Origin: a virus
IMG/VR virus record: IMGVR_UViG_3300044635_002180
Coordinates: 52,216 to 116,215 of that record
Length of the DNA: 64,000 nt
Strand: one strand, 5' to 3'
The notes under the pieces were generated by a model. That model was not told where the DNA came from and searched no databases. It saw nothing but the letters and a program-made list of their open reading frames with translations. Shown piece after piece: positions 25,780 through 33,907 of this stretch. Position numbers and translations under genes: made by a program. How positions within the stretch are numbered: position 1 is the first letter of the stretch; every line of letters starts with the position of its first letter.

Positions 25780-28700
25780 ATGCAGGTTTATAATTTTGCA
25801 ACACATACTCGCAGCTTGAGCTGCACATACCAAACTGATGTAAATTTTTCCCTCAAAGGCAGCAAAAATACAAATCAGCAAGGCATCAACATCTTTCAAC
25901 ATGACGCATTAAAAAACGCAAGAGATGCTCGCATCAACAATTATAGCTCTCTAGTTTTAAGCAATGATGTGCTTGCATCAGATTCATTTGAATTGCAATC
26001 CATTGAAACGCCAGTAAAGCGCATTTTATCAACATATTTGGCTGTTTCCATCACCAATGAATTGAATGAAAAGACACGCTATTTGTATTTCAACAATGAA
26101 AGAGAAACAACTTCTGACAAGTTTAATGAATATACCTCTCATCAAATGCTGCCGCTGGCAGACATAGTTGAAGAATCACAGCGCTTTTTCAATGTTGAGC
26201 TCATTGATGATCAATTTGCTCGCATCAATTACAAATACGATAACAGAAATTATTATTTAGCATCAAATGCAAATCATGATTTATTGTTTGCAAGCAATGC
26301 ATTGTACAAAGATTTTGCAAATTTAAATTTTAACTTTGTTGATGAAACAACATTCTTTTATGTGCTAGATGAGCCTTCAAATACATTGTTTTTGCTCAAG
26401 CCTTTGCCGAACAATGTAACAAATGGCTTGGGATTATCTGCTGCTGATTCAACTAAATTACAGCTTTTGAGTGCAGTAAATTCTGCCAATTATTATGCAT
26501 TCAATACTTTTAATTTTAAAATTAGAGACAACATTGACTTGATTGCAAAGAAACTCAACACATCACAAGCAACATATAATGTTGAAAACATTGATGACTT
26601 GGATGTATTGGATACAACACAAGACTTAACCAACAATATTCTCTTTGCATCACAATATAATGCTGCATCAACAAGAGACATTCCTACAAAACCGCTGATA
26701 TTAAAAAATCAACATTCATTGATGTCTCATGTTGATGAGTGCAGTTACACAAACCTACTAAATGGATTGCCTGGACCACAATTGCGGGATTATACAACCA
26801 TCATCACCGGCAATGAGCAAGAAAAAGGCAATGATTCAATTGCCATCAATTATGTAGTATATGCTAATGATTATGTGGCAAAACCAGATGCATATACAAT
26901 ATTCAAAACCTCAAGTGATTTGTACCCATATCATCAGCTCAACATCAATGACTCAACACTGGTGAGAGATGGATCTCTGGGCGGTAATAATCCGTATACA
27001 TCTGATCAACTGTTTATGCAGAAAAATACTGCGCAAGGAATGGATGGTCAATATCTATGCACGTGGCTTTCTGGCAGCAATTGGGTTGATAGGTACTACA
27101 ACAACAATAAAATGTCTCCCATGGATGCAGCAAAAGCAGTCAATGCTGTATATGGTACATATGAGAGTTATGTTGAGCAATTGCTTGAATCAAATGATGT
27201 AAACTATGACTTTTTTGATAAAAAAAGTGATTTTGTATTTGAGCCCAACAAAGAGTATTTTTATTATAGAATGGGCAGCAAAAGAGTTGATGAACAAATC
27301 AACAACTACAGCAATCACTTGCTTCTTAGTTCATTGCAGTGGAAGACAAGCAACAATCAAAATATTGCAGCATCTAATGATTACAAATGTGATGGCAATT
27401 CATTTGCGGTCTTTAAACAGTATGAAACTATAAATGATGCAAGTCAAATGACCATTTCATTCTGGCTTGACAGTCTTGATTGGTCTAAAATTAATGCTCA
27501 TGAAATAGTTGGCAATGTTACAAATGCTGGATTTGGCATCATCAAAGATCCACTTGTGACACCCCTCATCATGGTGCAGAGCTCATCAGCAATTCATATT
27601 CTCAACAGCGATTTTGTTGAAATAACAAAAACAGCTGTTTCTGGTGCTTCTTTTTTAACAAGATCTGATGCATTGGATGCTTTTCAAGGCATTTCAAACA
27701 ATGGAACAGTTTATAAGCTTCAAGCAGATGGTACTTTGTATGATAAAAAGAATTTTAATGAAAGCATCATTGCAACTACATACGCAAATGATGTAATTTA
27801 TAAATTGCATGGCAATGGCTATGATGTAAGTGCATTTAATACCATTACAGAGCAGACATCCACATATACTGTTGATTTTAACTCACAAAGCATACTATAC
27901 GTTGATGGTGCTTTGCGCGGCTTTGCTGGAACTAAGACTCTTGCATATGATGATAATGCAGTTATGTTTTTATACAATCAAAATCAGTTGGTGTATAAAA
28001 ATTATGCAACAAATGATCAATATGTAGCATTTAAAACGCTGTCTTCATCCACTGATGTTGGCTTCATTGCTGACTTTGCTTTAGATGATGAAAGAAATCT
28101 ATATGTGCTGCACAACAATTACAAAATATCTAAATTTGATGCTGATCGCGTGCTGCAATACACAATTTCTATGCAAAGCTTGCTATCCAGTGCAAGTGCC
28201 ACAAACATTGCAATTGATTTGTGCTATGAGTATAAAGATGATGTTAAAAATAAAAGTCTCATTGTTGTGGCCAATGATTCAAAACAAAAATTATCATTTG
28301 CAAAAATAGCAACTACTGGTGCAATTCAAACATTTGTACAAACAAACATAACAAAGTCTGCAGCTGGTGTTTTCAACCTCACCAATGCACAATATTTGCA
28401 ACAGATTTATGCTGATAGAAGAGATGCTTTTGATTTTGTATTAAAATTGCCAAATTATTACAATAGCCACGATTTTACATCAGTAAAATATACTTTCAAT
28501 GCTTCTGATTTTAACTCTGGAATGCATCATTTTGCACTTAGAATTGATGCAAAGCAGGGAAATGCATCTTTCTTTGTGGATGGCATCTTAAAACAAAATG
28601 TTTATATTCAAGCTGCTAAATTTATGCATTTGCCCTTGCTGCAAAGCAGCATTTGCTTTGGTGCAACACATTTTAGCAACGGCAATACTCTTGCAAACTT

Positions 28701-29058
28701 CTTGCAGCAGCAAAGAGTCTATTTTGCAAGCAATGTCACAATAAGTTATCCGCGAATTTATAGTGCAGCATTGCAAGATAATGATATTAAATTGCTTTGC
28801 ATGCAAAAAACCAAAGTACAAGATTTAAATTTTCACTTGCCTTGTGGACAACGCAATAATTTAGATAAAATTAAGCAGATGTTTGCATGGGGAACACCTG
28901 GCTTCAAGAGCAGCAACATAAAAATAACTGTCAAAAACAGCAGCATAACATCTGATGCTACTAAACAAGCATTAAAAACTCAAATTTTGCAGGAAATTAC
29001 TGATGTGCTGCCCATCAATACAAATGTAATTGATATTGAATTTGCAGAATTTGATTAA
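25780..29058 (+). CDS. Large tail adhesin with LamG-like fold and inserted beta-propeller
   Basis: 1092 aa. Residues about 540-585 (FAVFKQYETINDASQMTISFWLDSLDW) are the start of a concanavalin/LamG-like domain, and residues about 900-990 (MHHFALRIDAKQGNASFFVDGILKQ, ISYPRIYSAALQDNDI) are its end. Between them (about 600-880) lie repeated strand units of a propeller (GTVYKLQADGTLYDKK, RNLYVLHNNYKISKFDADRV). The N-terminal 500 residues are a mixed baseplate-like region (DGLPGPQL, MDGQYLCTWLSGSNWVDRYY) and the last 60 residues (TKQALKTQILQEITDVLPIN) form a helical anchor. Carbohydrate binding during attachment is the likely role; the assignment is from fold pattern. Confidence 0.6.
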   Translation: MQVYNFATHTRSLSCTYQTDVNFSLKGSKNTNQQGINIFQHDALKNARDARINNYSSLVLSNDVLASDSFELQSIETPVKRILSTYLAVSITNELNEKTRYLYFNNERETTSDKFNEYTSHQMLPLADIVEESQRFFNVELIDDQFARINYKYDNRNYYLASNANHDLLFASNALYKDFANLNFNFVDETTFFYVLDEPSNTLFLLKPLPNNVTNGLGLSAADSTKLQLLSAVNSANYYAFNTFNFKIRDNIDLIAKKLNTSQATYNVENIDDLDVLDTTQDLTNNILFASQYNAASTRDIPTKPLILKNQHSLMSHVDECSYTNLLNGLPGPQLRDYTTIITGNEQEKGNDSIAINYVVYANDYVAKPDAYTIFKTSSDLYPYHQLNINDSTLVRDGSLGGNNPYTSDQLFMQKNTAQGMDGQYLCTWLSGSNWVDRYYNNNKMSPMDAAKAVNAVYGTYESYVEQLLESNDVNYDFFDKKSDFVFEPNKEYFYYRMGSKRVDEQINNYSNHLLLSSLQWKTSNNQNIAASNDYKCDGNSFAVFKQYETINDASQMTISFWLDSLDWSKINAHEIVGNVTNAGFGIIKDPLVTPLIMVQSSSAIHILNSDFVEITKTAVSGASFLTRSDALDAFQGISNNGTVYKLQADGTLYDKKNFNESIIATTYANDVIYKLHGNGYDVSAFNTITEQTSTYTVDFNSQSILYVDGALRGFAGTKTLAYDDNAVMFLYNQNQLVYKNYATNDQYVAFKTLSSSTDVGFIADFALDDERNLYVLHNNYKISKFDADRVLQYTISMQSLLSSASATNIAIDLCYEYKDDVKNKSLIVVANDSKQKLSFAKIATTGAIQTFVQTNITKSAAGVFNLTNAQYLQQIYADRRDAFDFVLKLPNYYNSHDFTSVKYTFNASDFNSGMHHFALRIDAKQGNASFFVDGILKQNVYIQAAKFMHLPLLQSSICFGATHFSNGNTLANFLQQQRVYFASNVTISYPRIYSAALQDNDIKLLCMQKTKVQDLNFHLPCGQRNNLDKIKQMFAWGTPGFKSSNIKITVKNSSITSDATKQALKTQILQEITDVLPINTNVIDIEFAEFD

Positions 29059-29061
29059 ATA
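29054..29061 (+). promoter_or_regulatory. Late promoter, ATTAAATA, 5 nt before GTG
   Basis: Plus strand reads ATTAAATA-GTTGA-GTG at 29067; the stop codon of the preceding gene lies inside the octamer. It supports a GTG start. Confidence 0.7.
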
Positions 29062-29066
29062 GTTGA

Positions 29067-30956
29067 GTGATAAATTATTCAAAAACAAAGGTAGGTTTTA
29101 CTAATGGTGCAGATTTTGTACTTTCAGCAAATAGCTATGTTGGTTATTATCATGTAATTGATGGTAGTGCTTATCAAGGTGCTAATATTTTAGATATTAG
29201 TCTGCCGCTTGAGGCTAAAAATAATATTTCAGCAGATGCTTTGCTATCTGAATTTTTGTATGATAGAATAATTGATGATGCTGTCTCTCTGCCATATTCA
29301 TTGAATGATATACTTGTAGCACCCAATGAAACCTGCAATGCTCGTGTGTTCAATGATAGGCTTGAAAAACTCTACACCAATGCAATTTACCTGTATAACA
29401 ATTTATTTTTAGCTAGCAACAATATACCCAATGGGTATGACAGAGCTGCAGGAGTTTCCAAAGCAACTAATACTTTGTCATGGTCTCAAGAAAGTGCACA
29501 ATCTGGTGCTTCTTTTGCTCCATTTGCATCAGCAGGATATGCAGTTGTAGATGATGCAATACAATTTACTACAGTAAAAACATACAACAACGATTATGTA
29601 TTTTTTGGTATAACACCTACGCACTTTGTTGCTCTTTCATCAAACAAAGAGTTGACAGCATTTGATGTTGCAACAACCAATGAGTATGTTGCAGAAAATA
29701 ATGATTTGAAATTTACACAGCTTGCAAGCTTTAGTGTGGCAGGCAAATATGCGTTTTTATGTGATGCTGCGCAAAATACAATTTATAAATATGATGTTTC
29801 TGGTTATTTTTCAGGAGATGCAACCATCTACAATCGTCGCATTTTAATAGACAGCATTGGTGGATTTGGCAGTGCATTATCAAAGACCAAATTTGATTCA
29901 CCAAACATTGTATTTGCTGTTGAACCTTTGAATCGCTTGTATGTAAATGATAGCAACAACCGATGCATAAAAATATTTGATACTAGCTTTTCATATGTTG
30001 CAACAAAAACTTTTGCAGCAGGTTCTAATACTATTGTAAAGTGCTTTGGATATAATCCTATTTTGCAACGCATTTACTATGTAACAAAAAATGCTGTTAC
30101 GCAGGAACATACTATACAAATATGTGATGCTGATTTAAATGCAGAAGAGACTTATGACTTGCCAGATGCATTGGAGCAAAATGAAGACTATGCTGGTTTT
30201 GTTTTTTCAAAGAATGATTCTAATATTTTTTACTTGTTCACCAATCAAAATGTGTTTAAGAAATTTGTTAATAAGCCAAATAAAACCATAGGCAAATGGC
30301 TGCTATACAAAAGTGGAATAACAGCAACACACATTTGGAATCTAGAGAATTCATTGTATAATTTGGCACAATGGAATTGGAATGAAGGTGAAATATCAAT
30401 AAGAACAGCTCTCAGCATTAACGGCATGTCTTCTTTCTTTATTTCTGACATTGATGAAAGAGAAGAAATATTTTTGTTTGTAGGCGCCAACGACAAATCC
30501 TTTAACAGAATATTGCATTATACAGAAACAAATATTTTCAATACTGCATTGGGTGCTACTGTAATTAATGCTTACAACATCTCTCAAGCCACAGTGGATG
30601 ATAATGAATTTGTAAATGCCATGGTCATAAACAAAGAGTTGTATAAAATTGCTTATAACATTTTAAACATCATAAGATTCATCACAAGCAGATATGCAGC
30701 AGAATATGATTTCTTAAATAATCTTGTATTCAAGAATACCATCGCTTTAAGTAATGAGGAATTTGCTTTGATAAATTTTGTTAATTTAAAAAATCTATAT
30801 GTGCATGAAAATGAAATCATGAATAGCATTGGACCAATCAATAGATGCTTCAAAGAGTTGTGCAATTTGCAAAATAACGCATTGCAAATTGTACGCACAC
30901 GCATCAATAACTTCGTTTCAACGCTTTCTGGCACACAAACAATTATTTTAAACTAA
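29067..30956 (+). CDS. Tail protein with NHL-like beta-propeller
   Basis: 629 aa, GTG start fixed by a late promoter 5 nt upstream. Residues about 170-400 contain propeller blades of NHL type: GKYAFLCDAAQNTIYKYDVSG, EPLNRLYVNDSNNRCIKIFD, then RIYYVTKNAVTQEHTIQICD. The N-terminus (NGADFVLSANSYVGYYHVID) and the helical C-terminus (YKIAYNILNIIRFITSRYAA) resemble attachment and trimerisation regions. It is next to the LamG/propeller adhesin and probably packs with it at the tail tip or baseplate. Confidence 0.55.
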   Translation: MINYSKTKVGFTNGADFVLSANSYVGYYHVIDGSAYQGANILDISLPLEAKNNISADALLSEFLYDRIIDDAVSLPYSLNDILVAPNETCNARVFNDRLEKLYTNAIYLYNNLFLASNNIPNGYDRAAGVSKATNTLSWSQESAQSGASFAPFASAGYAVVDDAIQFTTVKTYNNDYVFFGITPTHFVALSSNKELTAFDVATTNEYVAENNDLKFTQLASFSVAGKYAFLCDAAQNTIYKYDVSGYFSGDATIYNRRILIDSIGGFGSALSKTKFDSPNIVFAVEPLNRLYVNDSNNRCIKIFDTSFSYVATKTFAAGSNTIVKCFGYNPILQRIYYVTKNAVTQEHTIQICDADLNAEETYDLPDALEQNEDYAGFVFSKNDSNIFYLFTNQNVFKKFVNKPNKTIGKWLLYKSGITATHIWNLENSLYNLAQWNWNEGEISIRTALSINGMSSFFISDIDEREEIFLFVGANDKSFNRILHYTETNIFNTALGATVINAYNISQATVDDNEFVNAMVINKELYKIAYNILNIIRFITSRYAAEYDFLNNLVFKNTIALSNEEFALINFVNLKNLYVHENEIMNSIGPINRCFKELCNLQNNALQIVRTRINNFVSTLSGTQTIILN

Positions 30957-30963
30957 CTCATGT

Positions 30964-30971
30964 TATAAATA
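30964..30971 (+). promoter_or_regulatory. Late promoter, TATAAATA, 6 nt before ATG
   Basis: Plus strand reads TATAAATA-ACTACA-ATG at 30978. Confidence 0.8.
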
Positions 30972-30977
30972 ACTACA

Positions 30978-32549
30978 ATGGCATCACAAACACTAACAGA
31001 CCAAACAGTAGCTTCAACATATCAAGGCGTTTTGCATGCCAATGGAGAAGCATTGCCAGCCGTTTCTACAGCAATAATTTATGATGGCAGCGGACAAATT
31101 TCTTCTCTGAAATTGGGTGTTTCAGGTCAAGGAGCTGCTGTTGCAGGGGGGTTTTCATGCTCACAACAGCTGACAGCAGGTGAAATAAGATATACCACAG
31201 TAGATTCTGCATCTGGTGCCAACTTTCCGCTGGTTTCTGATGGAAACAAAACAGCAGTGTTTGGTCAAATGACATCAAATGCTCTTCTTGATCTCACACC
31301 AAGCCCTGCAGGAGAATATGGCAATATTCAATATTTAGCTGTTAACAGCAAGGGCTTAGTGACCAACGTTGTAGGTGGTCCTGCAACATCAAATGCTTGG
31401 GTTACTTTTGATGGCAAAGATGTATCTTTTACATATCTCATTAACAACTTGACAGTAACATGCACATCCATTGGGCATTCTTTGGTAACAGGCAATATAA
31501 TAACTGTAAAAAATGCAACAAACACTAGCCTCAATGGATCTTTTGTTGTTCAGTCTTCTGATATTCTCAATAATACGTTTACATTTGCTAATCCAACAGG
31601 AGCAACTACAGGTTCAGGTTCAGGCATTGTAGATGTAACAATTAAATCCAGCTACAATGTAAGCTCTGTTGTTCGTGAATCTGTAGGCATATACAAAGTA
31701 AATTTTGCTACAGAATTTAAGAACAAAGATTATGTTACGGTGTGTGGTGCAAAATATCCCAACGTTGCACGTACTGATTTGGAAAATTTGCAAGCAAATT
31801 CTGTGCTTGCACAAAAAGGCTATGTCAAAATAAGAAGCTTTTATATAACCAGTGGCGATCAAGTAATAGAATATGATGATGGTTACATCAGTGTTTATTG
31901 TTTAGGTAGCACAGTTGAGGATAATTCTCCAACTCCAGTATCTTTTGATAGTTTTATAAACACAAATGCTCATTGGTCTGAAGCAGCAGCACCTGCTGGC
32001 TCCACTATAACAGCAAGCATAACACCCGCTGTTATGTCAACCAACAAATGGAACATGGTCATCATTGGTGCATATGAGTCATTTAGTTGTGTCTCTGGCT
32101 GTCAAGGCATTGAGAGCAGAGTTGTTGTAAACGGTGCAACAACCTCGCAAATGAACCAGGGGTCATGCGGCAACTCTGGTGCTGAAACAGCTATATATCA
32201 TGTATTCATTTACACTAACAATGAATTAAAATATGCAAATTTTCATTGGACCAATTCTGGATGGAGCCCATATGTAACCAATGCATGGGATAGGCCCAAT
32301 AAAAATGCTGCTTTGGCTGCTTTCAATGGACTATATTCACAAGGTGCAATTGTTAATAATCAAATTGTCAATGTACAACAGAGTTCACCAGGAACATGGG
32401 TTACAAACTTTTTAAACTCATATGGTAGTGAATTTACAATAATACAATCAGCTGATGTAACATTTTACACTGTTGCTGGAAGAGCAAATCGATGCAATGG
32501 TGGATATGTTGTGTGGCAAAATTATATTAGATACTTTACCCCACAATAA
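30978..32549 (+). CDS. Tail fibre protein, Gly/Ser/Thr-rich
   Basis: 523 aa, dominated by beta strands with S/T/N/G bias. The N-terminus (TVASTYQGVLHANGEALPAV) is a fibre attachment segment; residues about 150-230 form an Ig- or hairpin-type unit with alternating strands (VTCTSIGHSLVTGNIITVKN), followed by SYNVSSVVRESVGIYKVNF, a motif also present at the end of the collar fibre. The C-terminal 200 residues (NKWNMVIIGAYESFSCVSGC onward) may be the receptor-binding part. No enzyme motif seen. Confidence 0.6.
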   Translation: MASQTLTDQTVASTYQGVLHANGEALPAVSTAIIYDGSGQISSLKLGVSGQGAAVAGGFSCSQQLTAGEIRYTTVDSASGANFPLVSDGNKTAVFGQMTSNALLDLTPSPAGEYGNIQYLAVNSKGLVTNVVGGPATSNAWVTFDGKDVSFTYLINNLTVTCTSIGHSLVTGNIITVKNATNTSLNGSFVVQSSDILNNTFTFANPTGATTGSGSGIVDVTIKSSYNVSSVVRESVGIYKVNFATEFKNKDYVTVCGAKYPNVARTDLENLQANSVLAQKGYVKIRSFYITSGDQVIEYDDGYISVYCLGSTVEDNSPTPVSFDSFINTNAHWSEAAAPAGSTITASITPAVMSTNKWNMVIIGAYESFSCVSGCQGIESRVVVNGATTSQMNQGSCGNSGAETAIYHVFIYTNNELKYANFHWTNSGWSPYVTNAWDRPNKNAALAAFNGLYSQGAIVNNQIVNVQQSSPGTWVTNFLNSYGSEFTIIQSADVTFYTVAGRANRCNGGYVVWQNYIRYFTPQ

Positions 32550-32554
32550 TTTTT

Positions 32555-33880
32555 ATGCCTGATATTAAAATAGTTAAATTAAAACTACGCCGTGGTACTG
32601 AAACTCAACGCAAATTGGTTGTTTTGGATCAAGGTGAACTTGGTTATGTGACTGATACCAAAAGAACATTTGTTGGGGATGGCAGCACTTTGGGAGGAAC
32701 TATAATTGGAACAAAAATCTTTACACCCATTGCAAGCAATAAAACAGGTTTAAATGCCTATACCGGTGATGTAGTTGTTGAAAATAATTTGATGTATCAA
32801 TTGACTGGCTCAAATGCTGGGCAACTTTCTGCATGGAAATTGATTAGCCCCATTGTTGACAATTCTACCATCAATTTTGATCCATCAAATGTCTTGCGCA
32901 TCAAACCTGATGGTGTGGGCATTGCTCAACTTGGCAATATTACTTACAATCTAGGCGGTATAGTAATGAACAACACTCAGGGACTGAGTGCAAATGTTGA
33001 TAAAACCACCATCATTGTTAATACATCTAATCAGCTTGCCATCAGCACTGTTTACGCCAGCAGCATCATTGGGCAAATCAACAACACTCAAATTAATACT
33101 GCCACTCTTGCTGGCAGTGCATTGCAGAGTACAGGAAATAAACTAGATGTTCAAGTGGATAATTCCACAATTGTAATATCTTCCAATCAATTGACAGTAG
33201 GAACGCTTGATGCTAGCAAGATCTCAACCGGAACCTTTGGTGCAACTCGCATTGATGCTTCTGTTGTAGGTCAGGGACTGCAGGGTGGTGCTGGTGTTGC
33301 AATTTCAACCAGCCTTGATCTCAACTCATTAGCATATAACAACAGCAACCAAATTGTACTCAACACACTTTATAAAGCTGCGCGCATTCCGCTCAGCTCA
33401 AATGACGTTAATTTTGGCGGCTTTACAACTAGCTATGCAACGGCTTCTGCATTAGCAACTATCAACAGTGCTTTGAGCACAGTAAGCACCATGATAATTA
33501 TTGGTACAGGCACAGGCTATACATCTACTCCATCCATCTCTGTTCAGCCACCATCAGCTGCACCAGGCTTCTTTCCTGCATCAGCAAGTGCTGTAGTTTA
33601 TAATGGGATGCTTTCTGCAATTACTATAACTAATGCAGGTTCGGGATATAATTTTGTACCGCAGATAATAATTGATCCACCACCTCATAGAGAGACATTG
33701 TATCAGGTGGTTACTGCAACTACTACAGGTGGTGTTATACCTGGGTCTCAAACATATCAATTATCATCTGCAGGCTTTGTCATGATGCATTTTGGCAGCG
33801 AGTTGGGAATTTTAGCCGTTCCTGTGTTTAAAGTGCCTACAGCATTGCAAAATTTAACAGTTGCTACTGTAACAGTGTAA
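32555..33880 (+). CDS. Tail fibre with Mtd-like N-terminal domain
   Basis: 441 aa. Residues about 9-50 (LKLRRGTETQRKLVVLDQGE, then LGYVTDTKRTFVGDGSTLGG) match the small N-terminal domain found at the start of phage tropism-determinant and hyaluronate-lyase-like fibres. The same domain opens the next fibre gene, so these two proteins share an attachment point. The middle part is a triple-helix-like series of Asn/Ser/Thr repeats (INTATLAGSALQSTGNKLDV and similar) and the C-terminus (SAGFVMMHFGSELGILAVPV) a compact tip. It starts 5 nt after the previous stop without a recognisable promoter, so it is co-transcribed with its predecessor. Confidence 0.65.
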   Translation: MPDIKIVKLKLRRGTETQRKLVVLDQGELGYVTDTKRTFVGDGSTLGGTIIGTKIFTPIASNKTGLNAYTGDVVVENNLMYQLTGSNAGQLSAWKLISPIVDNSTINFDPSNVLRIKPDGVGIAQLGNITYNLGGIVMNNTQGLSANVDKTTIIVNTSNQLAISTVYASSIIGQINNTQINTATLAGSALQSTGNKLDVQVDNSTIVISSNQLTVGTLDASKISTGTFGATRIDASVVGQGLQGGAGVAISTSLDLNSLAYNNSNQIVLNTLYKAARIPLSSNDVNFGGFTTSYATASALATINSALSTVSTMIIIGTGTGYTSTPSISVQPPSAAPGFFPASASAVVYNGMLSAITITNAGSGYNFVPQIIIDPPPHRETLYQVVTATTTGGVIPGSQTYQLSSAGFVMMHFGSELGILAVPVFKVPTALQNLTVATVTV

Positions 33881-33894
33881 ATTTAGCTGCATGC

Positions 33895-33902
33895 ATTAAA
33901 TA
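33895..33902 (+). promoter_or_regulatory. Late promoter, ATTAAATA, 5 nt before ATG
   Basis: Plus strand reads ATTAAATA-CAGGC-ATG at 33908. Confidence 0.7.
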
Positions 33903-33907
33903 CAGGC

